DNA of 49,512 nucleotides from Clostridia bacterium (lineage in GTDB: Bacteria > Bacillota > Clostridia > Christensenellales > Borkfalkiaceae). Below are positions 1 through 8,097 of this stretch, one piece after another. Both the position numbers and the translations under genes were made by a program. The DNA is taken from assembly GCA_017463205.1 (NCBI GenBank), contig JAFTPQ010000005.1, positions 1-49,512 on the forward strand. Direction: 5' to 3'. Below the pieces are notes generated by a model. That model ran no database searches. It was not told the DNA's origin and saw nothing but the letters and a program-made list of their open reading frames with translations. Numbering within the stretch: position 1 is the stretch's first letter; each line of letters starts with the position of its first letter.

Positions 1-728
1 ATCGTTTCCCCCGTCACGTAGCTCGCCTCATCGCTGCAAAGGAATACGCACATTCCCCCAACGTCCTTTTCAGGGTCGGCAAATCTACCCATCGGCACAC
101 CCTTAATCGTCTGCTCGTAACGTTCGGGATATTCTTCCTTAAACTTCTGCAACCCTTCCGTCATCGCAAGCGGACAAATCACGTTTACCCGCACTCCGTC
201 AGGCGCCCACTCCGTCGCCGCCACACGCGACAAACCTCTTATACCTTCCTTCGCCGCCGCATACGACGATTGCGCGATCCGTCCAAACAGCCCCGCGCCG
301 CTGGCAAAATTCACCACGCAACCCTTCGTCTGCTTCAAATACGGATACGCCTTTTGCATATAGAAAAACGTAGCGTACACCCCCGAATAGATCGCCAAAT
401 CCAAATCCTCTTTGGTATGATCCACCAACATCTTTCCCGACGCCGAAGCCTGCGCATTGTTCACCACTGCATCGATCTTCCCAAACCTTTCCACGGTTTT
501 ATCGATGACGTTTTGTATCGCCGCCTCGTCAGCGCCGTCCGCAACCACCGTCAGCACCTCGCACCCGTGCGCCGCTTCCAGCTTTTCCTTCGCAGCCAAC
601 AAAGTAGCTTCCGTTCTCCCCGTCAACACTAACTTAGCCCCTGCCTTCGCAAATGCCGTTGACAAACCGAAACCGATTCCTCTGCCTCCACCTGTGATGA
701 TCACAACTTTGTCCTTTAAACTAATCAT
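1..728 (-). CDS. SDR-family oxidoreductase (C-terminus cut by window edge)
   Basis: Classical short-chain dehydrogenase/reductase, an NAD(P)-dependent oxidoreductase; the substrate cannot be read from sequence. The N-terminus has a Rossmann TGGGRGIG dinucleotide-binding motif (about residues 11-18), an NNA motif, and a catalytic set S143, Y156, K160 (SYAAAK, the YxxxK signature). Some 242 residues are visible and the ORF runs off the left edge, so only the last few residues should be missing from a family of roughly 250. The start is ATG at 728, preceded by AAGGAAGGA at a normal distance. It has its own strong promoter at 831-859, separate from the lipoprotein gene upstream. The family is certain; the specific reaction is unknown. 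Confidence 0.9.
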   Translation of the reverse strand, partial: MISLKDKVVIITGGGRGIGFGLSTAFAKAGAKLVLTGRTEATLLAAKEKLEAAHGCEVLTVVADGADEAAIQNVIDKTVERFGKIDAVVNNAQASASGKMLVDHTKEDLDLAIYSGVYATFFYMQKAYPYLKQTKGCVVNFASGAGLFGRIAQSSYAAAKEGIRGLSRVAATEWAPDGVRVNVICPLAMTEGLQKFKEEYPERYEQTIKGVPMGRFADPEKDVGGMCVFLCSDEASYVTGET

Positions 729-830
729 AAATCTTGTCCTTCCTTAATTTATATTGAAATATTGATCCGACACCGCCCGATCCTTCGTCCGTTTCTTCAC
801 GCAATTTTAGAGCTGTTTGTCTTTCCATAT

Positions 831-859
831 ATTATATAACCGTTTTTTTTATTTATCAA
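831..859 (-). promoter_or_regulatory. Sigma-A promoter of the SDR gene
   Basis: On the minus strand, TTGATA (854-859), a 17-nt spacer and TATAAT (831-836). It lies between the terminator of the upstream lipoprotein gene and the SDR start at 728, giving a 5' leader of about 95 nt. Confidence 0.75.
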
Positions 860-871
860 TCCAATATTTGT

Positions 872-905
872 AAAAATCCCACTCGATTTCTTCGAATGGG
901 ATTTC
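872..905 (-). terminator. Rho-independent terminator of the cysteine-pair lipoprotein gene
   Basis: On the minus strand, a near-perfect stem AAATCCCATTCGA / TCGAGTGGGATTT around a short AGAAA loop, followed by a T-rich tail. It lies 16 nt after the stop codon at 921. Confidence 0.8.
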
Positions 906-920
906 TCTATCTAAAAACGA

Positions 921-3881
921 TTAGTTTGCGCTTTCTTCGTCTTTCTTCAAGCAGATCTTGCAATAGCCGTCTTCATATTTATGCGGAGTCAAAGGATATT
1001 CCTTATAATCCGTTTCGTGACCGCAGTCTGCGCATTTTTGGTGCACCGAATATCCGGTTTCCTTACAATTTGCCAACTTTTCAGGCACGATTTCATAATT
1101 ATGCGATGCAGGCACTTCCACTTGTTCCACGAGAACTTCACCGCAAGCCGAACACTTTTCACCGTCCGTCAAGCCCGTTTCCGTACAAGTTTTCGCCGTG
1201 CCGGGGATCACTTCAATCACGTGACCTTTCGACGCTATTTCTTCCGTCTTGGTTGCAGAACAATCTTTACAGGTAAACGTCTTCACGCCCGTTTCCGTGC
1301 AAGTAGGTTCCGTCGTTACAACGCCTTCGTCGTAATCATGTTCCAATACGGGAACTTCTTCTTGCGCCGTCAAGATCTTTTCGCAAACCGAGCACTTAAC
1401 GCCTTCCGTCAAACCCGTTTCCGTGCAAGTAGGCGCAACCGCGGCGATCGTCGCTTCCGTATGTTCTGCGGGAGCTGTCTTCACATATTCGCACACGGTG
1501 CAATATACGCCAACTTCGCAATCTTCCAACACTTCCACATTATACGTATGAGGCACTTCTTCCGCCTTGACCACTTCTTGCGCAACCAACACTATATTAC
1601 AAACCGAACAATGCTTACCTTCCGTCAAACCGTCCGTTTCACAAGTAGCCTTCAATGCTTCATCGATCGCTTCCGTATGTCCAAGAGCGTCTTGAGAAAT
1701 CGCTTCCAACGTCGTCGTCGGTTCAAACACGCCGTCCAAAACCAGATCCGCCGCACCGCACGTCAAGCAAACTTCACAAGCGGGATGTCCTTTTTCCGTA
1801 CAAGTAGGTTCTGCGAAATTATATGTATATACGTTATGTCCGAATGCAGGAATTTCTTTATAGGTCGTAAATCCGCAGTTCGGATTTTCGCAATATTCAT
1901 ATGCTTCCCAACCGATTTCCGTACATGTTGCAGCCTTACCAAGCACAGGCACCAACTTCGGTTCGTGATCTTCCACACGTTCGCCGTAATATGTGTCGCA
2001 TGCACCGCAGTATGCAGGCAACATACAGTTTGCAGGTTTCGAAGCTTCGCTCTTCGTTTGGTCAACGTCGTGTCCCGTTGCTTCCACTTCTTCTTGCGCA
2101 ACCAACACTTCGCTGCAAACGGAACAATGCTTGCCTTCCGTCAAACCCGTTCCCAAGCAAGTGGGCGCAACCGCCGCGTCCACAACTTCCGTATGACCGA
2201 GCGCCGCCACTTCTTCTTGCGCGATCAACACTTCGCCGCAATTGATACACTTCTTGCCTTCCGTCAAACCCGTTTCCAAGCAAGTAGGCGCAACCGCTTC
2301 CAACGTTACAGCCAAATGTCCCGTTGCGGGAACCACTTCTTCTTTGCTCGTTTGACACATCGAACAGGTGTATTTCAGCAATCCGTCTTCCATACAGGTT
2401 GCTTCTTTCACAAGCTGTTCTCTCATATCGCAAGGCAATTGCAACAACAATTCTTGTTTTACAAGCACTTCTTCGCAAACGGAACAATGCTTGCCTTCCG
2501 TCAAACCGGTCTTCATACAGGTAGGCGCAACCGCTTCGTCGATCACTTCTTTATGACCGGGAGCCGTCACCACTTCGCCGCCTTGTTTCAAACCGCAAAC
2601 GTCACAAGTTTCGATTTTCTTTCTGCCGTCTTCCGTACAAGTGGAAAGCCAACCTTCGTCGCCTTCAAGAACCACCCACGTATGTTCCGCCAAAGGCAAT
2701 TCTTCATACGTCGTGTACGTACACAAACGGCATTTTACATAATCTTTCCAACCGTTTTCCGTACAAGTAGACGCCTTACCTGCGATCACAACGTACGAAT
2801 CCACTACGTCGTGTACAAGACGTTCGCCGTATTCTTGTTCGCAATCGCCGCAATATGCTTTGTTACGGCAAGTTGCCACAACCGAATTTTCATTCGAGAA
2901 ATCTACGTCGTGTCCCGTTGCCGCCACTTCTTCTTGCGCAACCAACACTTCGTTGCAAACGGAACAATGCTTGCCTTCCGTCAAACCCGTTTCCAAGCAA
3001 GCGGGAGCAACCGCCGCGTCCACAACTTCCGTATGACCGAGCGCCGCGATCACTTCTTGTTCCAAAGTCGTCACGCCGCAAACCGTACATTTCTTACCGT
3101 CTTTCAAGCCCGTTTCGGTGCAAGTAGCCGCTTTGCCGACAACGGTTTCTTCCGTATGACCAAGCGCCGCGATCACTTCTTGTTCCAGAGTCGTCACGCC
3201 GCAAACCGTACATTTCTTGCCGTCTTTCAAACCAGTTTCGGTGCAAGTAGCCGCTTTGCCGACAACGGTTTCTTCCGTGTGACCAAGCGCCGCGATCGTT
3301 TCTTGTTCAACCGTTACCGTACCGCAAACCGAGCACTTTTCGCCGTCCGTCAAACCCGCATCCGTACAAGTAGCCGCTTTCCCCGTCACCTTTTCCGCAG
3401 TGTGGTCAAGCATAGGAACGACGTTTTGCGCAACCGTCGTTTCACCGCAAATGGTACATTTTTTACCTTCGGTCAAACCTTCTTCCGTACAAGTAGCCGA
3501 AACAGCCGCCAACACATCTTCTTCGTGGCTTCCTGCGTCGATCTTTTTCTGTTCCTCGAGCACCGTATTGCAAACGGAACACTTTTTGCCGTCCGTCAAA
3601 CCGTCTTCCGTACAAGTAGACGCCTTACCGGGAACTTTTACTTCCGTGTGTCCCTTTGCCGCAATTGCTTCCGTTTCCGTTTCGCCGCAACTACATTCAC
3701 GTTTCTTTTCGCCCGCCGTCGTACAAGTAGCCTCTGTCACTACCCATTCGCCGAAAGCGTGTTCGTGCTTTTCTCTCGCGCCTTTTTTGAGAAGCATATC
3801 ACAAGAAGACAACGCAAACATCGAAAAACACGTTGCCAATGCCATCAATAAAACCAGCGCAAACCGTTTTATCTTTCTCAT
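921..3881 (-). CDS. Secreted lipoprotein built of about 20 cysteine-pair repeats
   Basis: 986-aa surface lipoprotein of unknown function. The N-terminus is a lipoprotein signal peptide with lipobox LSSC, so Cys27 should be lipidated. The rest is a chain of units of about 40 residues with pattern GH...[18 protein letters not shown]. Each unit offers one His and three Cys (TC..., CxxC), which could bind zinc or form disulfides (inference). Similar repeats occur in surface proteins of gut Clostridia, but I know of no assigned role. Two adjacent units (residues 200-240 and 241-281) are identical in protein and almost identical in DNA, so they duplicated recently. Start ATG at 3881 has AGGAGGA upstream. 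The gene is monocistronic, with a consensus promoter (3919-3947) and a terminator (872-905). The same repeat recurs in the lipoprotein at 16608-18692. Confidence 0.85.
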   Translation of the reverse strand: MRKIKRFALVLLMALATCFSMFALSSCDMLLKKGAREKHEHAFGEWVVTEATCTTAGEKKRECSCGETETEAIAAKGHTEVKVPGKASTCTEDGLTDGKKCSVCNTVLEEQKKIDAGSHEEDVLAAVSATCTEEGLTEGKKCTICGETTVAQNVVPMLDHTAEKVTGKAATCTDAGLTDGEKCSVCGTVTVEQETIAALGHTEETVVGKAATCTETGLKDGKKCTVCGVTTLEQEVIAALGHTEETVVGKAATCTETGLKDGKKCTVCGVTTLEQEVIAALGHTEVVDAAVAPACLETGLTEGKHCSVCNEVLVAQEEVAATGHDVDFSNENSVVATCRNKAYCGDCEQEYGERLVHDVVDSYVVIAGKASTCTENGWKDYVKCRLCTYTTYEELPLAEHTWVVLEGDEGWLSTCTEDGRKKIETCDVCGLKQGGEVVTAPGHKEVIDEAVAPTCMKTGLTEGKHCSVCEEVLVKQELLLQLPCDMREQLVKEATCMEDGLLKYTCSMCQTSKEEVVPATGHLAVTLEAVAPTCLETGLTEGKKCINCGEVLIAQEEVAALGHTEVVDAAVAPTCLGTGLTEGKHCSVCSEVLVAQEEVEATGHDVDQTKSEASKPANCMLPAYCGACDTYYGERVEDHEPKLVPVLGKAATCTEIGWEAYEYCENPNCGFTTYKEIPAFGHNVYTYNFAEPTCTEKGHPACEVCLTCGAADLVLDGVFEPTTTLEAISQDALGHTEAIDEALKATCETDGLTEGKHCSVCNIVLVAQEVVKAEEVPHTYNVEVLEDCEVGVYCTVCEYVKTAPAEHTEATIAAVAPTCTETGLTEGVKCSVCEKILTAQEEVPVLEHDYDEGVVTTEPTCTETGVKTFTCKDCSATKTEEIASKGHVIEVIPGTAKTCTETGLTDGEKCSACGEVLVEQVEVPASHNYEIVPEKLANCKETGYSVHQKCADCGHETDYKEYPLTPHKYEDGYCKICLKKDEESAN
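3039..3284 (-). repeat. Recent 123-bp tandem duplication within the cysteine-pair gene
   Basis: Two consecutive 41-codon units encode identical peptides ([14 protein letters not shown]... to ...EQEVIAAL) and differ at only a few silent bases. Other units in the gene are far more diverged. This marks active repeat-number change by recombination or slippage. Confidence 0.85.
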
Positions 3882-3918
3882 AAGAAGATATATCCTCCTA
3901 CTATTTTTCTTACTCTAT

Positions 3919-3947
3919 ATTATATAGCACATTCTCCTATTTGTCAA
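3919..3947 (-). promoter_or_regulatory. Consensus sigma-A promoter of the cysteine-pair lipoprotein
   Basis: Minus strand TTGACA (3942-3947), 17-nt spacer, TATAAT (3919-3924): a perfect match to the vegetative consensus, about 38 nt upstream of the ATG. Strong constitutive expression is inferred. Confidence 0.85.
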
Positions 3948-4053
3948 GTGAAAATTGAAAATTCTTTCATATTTTTTACACAACCCGCCCCCTTTTATCC
4001 ACTTTTTTTTTGCGTTGTCGAAAAAAGTAGAAACTTCCGCTCGCTTTCTACAA

Positions 4054-4086
4054 GAAAAAACCGTTGAAAGTTTTCCTTCCAACGGC
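4054..4086 (-). terminator. Terminator downstream of grpE
   Basis: Minus strand CCGTTG...CAACGG stem (4061-4066 with 4080-4085), with additional pairing inside, followed directly by TTTTTT. It lies 36 nt after the grpE stop. Confidence 0.75.
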
Positions 4087-4121
4087 AAATCATTTCCCTG
4101 TTTTCCTTTGCACCCACGGCG

Positions 4122-4661
4122 TCAATTGGTGACGATCACCTGCGCGTAACGCAACACTTTATCCCCTTTTTTATATCCTTTCACGTACACTTGTTTCACC
4201 AAGCCGCTTTCTTCCCCATCTTCGGCGGGCATCGCCATAATCGCCTCCGCAACGTCGGCGTTAAAAGGTTGTCCGATGGGGTCGATCTCCTCAACGCCTT
4301 CCCCTTCCAGCACCTTTTTATATGCCTTTAATATCATATCCAACCCCTGTTTGGTGTTTTCGTCCTGACATGCCGCCAACGCCCGTTCGAGATTGTCGCC
4401 GATCGGGAACAACGCCGCCACCACGTCGTTTCTTCCCTCTTGATATCTTTGCGCCGACTGATTTTGCGTACGGCGACGATAATTTTCGTATTCCGCCGTC
4501 ACCGCATACCATTTCCGCTTGTTTTCTTCCGCTTCCGCCAAAGCCTTTTCCAATTCTTCCTGCTTTTTATTGCTCTTTTTCTTCGCGGACTTTTCTTCCT
4601 TTTTCACGTTTTCCGTTTCTTCTTGCAAAACTTCGTCCTGCTTCAATTCTTCGTTTTCCAT
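4122..4661 (-). CDS. grpE: Nucleotide exchange factor GrpE
   Basis: Cytoplasmic co-chaperone that releases ADP from DnaK. The 179-aa protein has a charged low-complexity head (residues 1-40, Lys/Glu rich), a long helix with the family pattern WYAVTAEYENYRRRT (about 50-65), and the C-terminal beta domain with EEIDPIGQPFNADVAEAI (about 125-142) ending in RYAQVIVTN. Length and motifs fit the family. In most Firmicutes grpE lies in an hrcA-grpE-dnaK-dnaJ operon; here none of those partners is adjacent, and I see no CIRCE operator upstream. The start ATG at 4661 has GAGG only about 3 nt before it. A promoter TTGTAA-17-TATAAC is at 4681-4709 and a terminator at 4054-4086, so the gene appears to be transcribed alone. 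Confidence 0.95.
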   Translation of the reverse strand: MENEELKQDEVLQEETENVKKEEKSAKKKSNKKQEELEKALAEAEENKRKWYAVTAEYENYRRRTQNQSAQRYQEGRNDVVAALFPIGDNLERALAACQDENTKQGLDMILKAYKKVLEGEGVEEIDPIGQPFNADVAEAIMAMPAEDGEESGLVKQVYVKGYKKGDKVLRYAQVIVTN

Positions 4662-4680
4662 ATCCTCACGCCTCGCCTTT

Positions 4681-4709
4681 GTTATACTGTCTTTTGCCGT
4701 CTTTTACAA
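4681..4709 (-). promoter_or_regulatory. Probable sigma-A promoter of grpE
   Basis: Minus strand TTGTAA (4704-4709), 17-nt spacer, TATAAC (4681-4686), about 20 nt before the grpE start codon. No CIRCE inverted repeat is seen around it. Confidence 0.6.
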
Positions 4710-4860
4710 CTTTTGCTTACGCTTTATTTATAAAACCCTTTTGCCTTTTTTAAACGCTTTTTTCGTTTTTCTTTTATTTTTCAACCGAATTTAACCGATT
4801 TTCTTCCAATTCATCTAAAATTTTCAAACCAAACGAATACAAATCGATCAAAATCAAAGA

Positions 4861-5175
4861 TCAAAACTCCAAATGCGCAAAATGATCCCGACGGGAATAG
4901 CGGTAGAAGATCGCCTTTCTGCCGATCACCGCCACAGGCACAGCTTCCAACAACTCCGCCACGTTTTCGGCAAGATTATACACGTCGTCGTCCGCCGTTT
5001 CCAAAATGTTCACTTTAATAATTTCATGCGCGTCCAACGCGTCGGAAAGCGTTTTCAATAAATTGTCGGTGATCCCGCCTTTCCCGATCTGCGTCACGGG
5101 CGACAATTTCGCCGCAATCGCCTTTAATTTACTTCTTTGCTTGCTGGTAATATTTTCACTGGTCACAATTGTCAT
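4861..5175 (-). CDS. yhbY: YhbY family RNA-binding protein (CRM domain)
   Basis: Small CRM-domain protein associated with large ribosomal subunit assembly. The 104 residues cover the whole domain: SKQRSKLKAIAAKLSPV, then the signature loop GKGGI (about residues 32-36), a basic C-terminal half and the strand VAVIGRKAIFYR. YhbY sits near obgE in many Firmicutes, and here too it lies directly downstream of obgE on the same strand. The 190-nt gap holds one copy of the dispersed TTTCAACGCGTAC motif (5249-5270). The start ATG at 5175 has only a distant AGGAG. I saw no clear terminator after the stop. Confidence 0.9.
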   Translation of the reverse strand: MTIVTSENITSKQRSKLKAIAAKLSPVTQIGKGGITDNLLKTLSDALDAHEIIKVNILETADDDVYNLAENVAELLEAVPVAVIGRKAIFYRYSRRDHFAHLEF

Positions 5176-5248
5176 TTTTTCTTTTTCTCACTCCTGTTTT
5201 CTTAAAAATTCCTCGTAAATTTTTCACATCCATATTTCCGCAAATAAA

Positions 5249-5270
5249 TTTCAACGCGTACATGGTAGCG
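5249..5270 (-). repeat. Dispersed motif copy a (CATGGTAGC subtype), 3' of obgE
   Basis: Reads CGCTACCATGTACGCGTTGA on the minus strand. It matches the copy after ylqF (26155-26175) over about 20 nt and shares the TACGCGTTGAA core with the GGGCAGGTATGCGTTGAA family. It lies in the obgE-yhbY gap, about 98 nt after the obgE stop. Confidence 0.6.
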
Positions 5271-5367
5271 TCGTTTTTTATTTTCACCGCTTATTGCCAC
5301 TATAAATCGCGCTATAAAAGATGCCTAACATCACGCTGCGAACAGCACACGTTCATCACGGCGAAAA

Positions 5368-6648
5368 TCACGGTACGAAATCGAATTCCACTTCGCCGAT
5401 CGACACGGTATCCCCTTCTTTACAGCCCATTTTCGTCAATTCTTTAATGACGCCGCGAAGCCGCAACACCTTTTGGAAATACAACATCGAATCGGGATTA
5501 TTCAACACCACGTTACGGCAAAGCATATCGATCAAACCGCCCACCACAACGTACACGCCGTCTTCGTCTTTGAATATCTCGAAGTTCAATTCTTCGCTTG
5601 CCTTATATTCAAATTCTTCTTCGGGACGAATAGGTTCAACGGGCGGCAGAGTATCCAACACACCGAAAATTCCCTCGATCAACTCCCTTGTACCCTCGCC
5701 CGACAATGCCGTGATCGGATAAATTTTATATTTTCTTCCGTACTTTTTCTTAAACGCTTTCAGGTTGTCCTCTGCGCCATAAATATCACATTTGTTGCAC
5801 ACCACGATCTGCGGCACTTTCGCCAACACTTCGCTGTATTCTTTCAATTCCGCGTTGATCTTCTTAAAATCCTCGATCGGATCTCGACCTTCACACCCCG
5901 AAATATCCAACACGTGACACAACATTCTCGTCCGCTCGATATGCCGCAAAAAGTCGTGTCCCAAGCCCGCGCCCTGCGCCGCTCCCTCGATCAAACCGGG
6001 GATATCCGCCGCCACAAACGATTTTTCATAATACCGCACCACACCGAGATTGGGGGACAACGTTGTGAAATGATAATTGGCGATCTTGGGTTTCGCCGCC
6101 GATATTTTCGATAGCAGAGTGCTTTTCCCCACGTTGGGAAAACCGACAAACCCCACGTCCGCAATCACTTTCATTTCCAAAACAACGACGTGTGGTTTCA
6201 CCTTTTCCCCTTTTTGCGCAAAGTTGGGCGCATGCCGTCTTGCCGTAGTGAAACGCACGTTCCCCTTTCCGCCGTTTCCGCCGCGCGCAACCAACACCTG
6301 TTGCCCGTCTTCGAACACGTCGCAAATCAACCGCCCCGATTCCTCGTCGCGTACAAGCGTCCCCAAAGGCACTTTGATAAACAAATTTTTACCGCTTTTT
6401 CCAAAGCATTTTTGCGTACCGCCCATTTCGCCGTTTTCCGCAAAATATTTCGAGGAAAACCGAAACGAAAACAGATCGGTCATATCTTTATCCCCGACAA
6501 AATACACGTCGCCGCCCTTTCCGCCGTCGCCGCCGTCAGGCCCGCACGCTGGCTTGCCTTTATACGCCTTAAACGAGTTCATTCCATCGCCGCCGTCCCC
6601 TGCTTTTATCGTAATTCGCACTTTATCGGTAAATTCGCTGATCGCCAT
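5368..6648 (-). CDS. obgE: Obg family GTPase
   Basis: Essential GTPase of late 50S assembly and stress/sporulation signalling. The 426-aa product has the glycine-rich Obg fold (residues 1-160: AGDGGDGMNSF, GPDGGDGGKGG, GGNGGKGN) and a G domain with G1 GFPNVGKS (169-176), G3 DIPGLIEGA and G4 NKCD. It ends with a C-terminal OCT domain of about 75 residues (VYVVVGGLIDML...GVEFDF type). The ATG at 6648 is chosen because the family begins with this MxxF(T/V)D region and AAAGGA lies just upstream; the longer frame to 6810 is only upstream noise. A promoter TTGATT-17-TATACT (6716-6744) drives obgE and probably yhbY. Confidence 0.97.
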   Translation of the reverse strand: MAISEFTDKVRITIKAGDGGDGMNSFKAYKGKPACGPDGGDGGKGGDVYFVGDKDMTDLFSFRFSSKYFAENGEMGGTQKCFGKSGKNLFIKVPLGTLVRDEESGRLICDVFEDGQQVLVARGGNGGKGNVRFTTARRHAPNFAQKGEKVKPHVVVLEMKVIADVGFVGFPNVGKSTLLSKISAAKPKIANYHFTTLSPNLGVVRYYEKSFVAADIPGLIEGAAQGAGLGHDFLRHIERTRMLCHVLDISGCEGRDPIEDFKKINAELKEYSEVLAKVPQIVVCNKCDIYGAEDNLKAFKKKYGRKYKIYPITALSGEGTRELIEGIFGVLDTLPPVEPIRPEEEFEYKASEELNFEIFKDEDGVYVVVGGLIDMLCRNVVLNNPDSMLYFQKVLRLRGVIKELTKMGCKEGDTVSIGEVEFDFVP

Positions 6649-6715
6649 AATTTTTATCCTTTCTTTTTTCTCTACGAACGCTTCTTTAAATAATTTTCTT
6701 TTACGTTTCTTCCAT

Positions 6716-6744
6716 AGTATAGCAAAAACCCGCAAAAAAATCAA
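6716..6744 (-). promoter_or_regulatory. Sigma-A promoter of obgE
   Basis: Minus strand TTGATT (6739-6744), 17-nt spacer, TATACT (6716-6721), about 65 nt before the obgE start. Confidence 0.65.
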
Positions 6745-6809
6745 TAAATTATGCGCCGTGTTCCGCGAATTTTTCCAACAATTCCGCTCAATTCTCGCCT
6801 GCACAAACA

Positions 6810-6838
6810 AAAAAGAGGGGCAAATTGCCGCCCCTCAC
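6810..6838 (-). terminator. Terminator downstream of ddl
   Basis: GAGGGGC / GCCCCTC stem with an inner GGCAATTTGCC on the minus strand, followed by TTTTTT. It lies about 12 nt after the ddl stop and ends the murF-ddl transcript. T-rich sequence on the other side could allow weak bidirectional use. Confidence 0.8.
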
Positions 6839-6849
6839 GTTTTTTGCAA

Positions 6850-7977
6850 TCATTTCCTCCCCAAACGAACGGTGTTTAAAATCCCTGTCGTCAACAATTT
6901 TTTTCTGTTGTTTTTTGCCTGTTCGATCGTCTCCTCCAGCAACTCCCCGAAAAAGTTTTTCGCATCTGTGATCCGCTCGCAAAATAAATAATACGCAAGC
7001 GAGCCGGGTACGGTATTCACCTCGCAAAGATACGCCTTTCCGTCCGCCACCAAAAAATCCATACGCACTGCGCCTTGCATATTCATACGCTTGTAAACGG
7101 TTTTGGTATACGTGCGTATTTTTTGCCGCAAATCGTCATTCAACGCATACCTGCCCCCGCCCTTTCGCATAAAACCCCGTTCGCCGTCCCGTTTCTTTTT
7201 TATGTACTTTTCTTCAAACGAATACACGCCTTCCCCAAAAGCAAGTTCCGGTTCAGACACACAAATTTCCCCGTGTAGCATACACGCCGCGCAGTTGACG
7301 TCCTGCTTGTTCTCCAAATATTTTTCAATGACCACCCGATCGTCCAACTCGAATGCGCTTTCGATCCCCTCTTTCGCCTCCGCTTCGTTTTTCGCCAATA
7401 CAATACCGATGGACGAACCCAAATGCGCAGGCTTGATCACCACGGGATATTTCAAACGGGAATCGATATTTTTCAACAAAAACGCCCCGCGCTTGCGATA
7501 ATCCGCCTCATTTACACGAATATGATCGACCGTCGGCACTCCCAACCCGCGCATCATCAATTTCGTCATCGCCTTATCCATAAACACCCCCGAAGAAGTG
7601 AGATCGGGCGAAGCGAACGGAATTTCATTCCATTCCATCAATGCGGAAACGCCGCCTCCTTCCCCCAAACCGCCGTGGCAACAATTGAGCGCAACGTCCA
7701 CTTTCGCCAACTTCTTTATTTTGCCCTTTTTCTTATTCATCGCGTACACGGTAGCCCCGTCAAAGAAAATTTGCTGTAATTCTTCCCAACGTTTTTGCTT
7801 AAAAATTTCCAAATCTTTTATCTTCGGCGAAGTGTACAATCCCCCGTCCGTATGCACGTAGACAGGCAAAACCGACCATTTTTCCCCGTCCAACAAACTC
7901 ATTATAAACACCCCCGTCAAAACGGAAATTTCATTCTCGCAAGACTTCCCGCCAAAAAACACCGCAACTTTCCGCAT
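6850..7977 (-). CDS. ddl: D-alanine--D-alanine ligase family protein
   Basis: ATP-grasp ligase that makes the D-Ala-D-Ala dipeptide for peptidoglycan in the cytoplasm. The 375-aa protein begins MRKVAVFFGGKSCENEIS, the family's N-terminal motif. It has the ATP-grasp segment YPVVIKPAHLGSSIGI (middle) and the Mg/product-binding end EVNTVPGSLAYYLF. The start ATG at 7977 has GGAGGTG 9 nt upstream; the longer frame is not supported. It follows murF, the enzyme that uses the dipeptide, by about 120 nt. Residues GGGRYALND are encoded by one copy of the dispersed 20-nt DNA motif (7138-7163). The VPGSLAYY ending differs from the textbook NTMPGFT, so a D-Ala-D-X ligase with another specificity cannot be excluded. 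Confidence 0.92.
   Translation of the reverse strand: MRKVAVFFGGKSCENEISVLTGVFIMSLLDGEKWSVLPVYVHTDGGLYTSPKIKDLEIFKQKRWEELQQIFFDGATVYAMNKKKGKIKKLAKVDVALNCCHGGLGEGGGVSALMEWNEIPFASPDLTSSGVFMDKAMTKLMMRGLGVPTVDHIRVNEADYRKRGAFLLKNIDSRLKYPVVIKPAHLGSSIGIVLAKNEAEAKEGIESAFELDDRVVIEKYLENKQDVNCAACMLHGEICVSEPELAFGEGVYSFEEKYIKKKRDGERGFMRKGGGRYALNDDLRQKIRTYTKTVYKRMNMQGAVRMDFLVADGKAYLCEVNTVPGSLAYYLFCERITDAKNFFGELLEETIEQAKNNRKKLLTTGILNTVRLGRK
7138..7163 (-). repeat. Dispersed motif copy b, inside ddl
   Basis: Minus strand GGGCAGGTATGCGTTGAATG lies within ddl and is read as ...GRYALN. It is identical over 18 nt to the copy in spoIIGA at 21050-21072, although the genes are unrelated. Confidence 0.8.
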
Positions 7978-8097
7978 ATAAAAAAACACCTCCGCATAAA
8001 AATATCTGCTTTGGTGTTTCTTCCGTATTCCAATATACAAATTTTTCAAAAGCCTTTGCCCATAGCTCCACAGCGCCACAGCGACAAAGAGCCGCGC

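Noticed and set aside
981..3851. Open frame of 956 codons on the plus strand, opposite the cysteine-pair lipoprotein gene
   Set aside because: It is an antisense shadow caused by codon bias and repetition. The minus-strand frame has signal peptide, lipobox, conserved repeats, promoter, ribosome site and terminator; the plus-strand one has none.
4662..4860. CIRCE heat-shock operator upstream of grpE
   Set aside because: No TTAGCACTC-N9-GAGTGCTAA inverted repeat found.
7138..7163. GRYAL as a conserved peptide motif shared by ddl and spoIIGA
   Set aside because: Other copies of the DNA motif are read in different frames (GAGMRST, GQVCDEM), so the nucleotide sequence, not the peptide, is shared.
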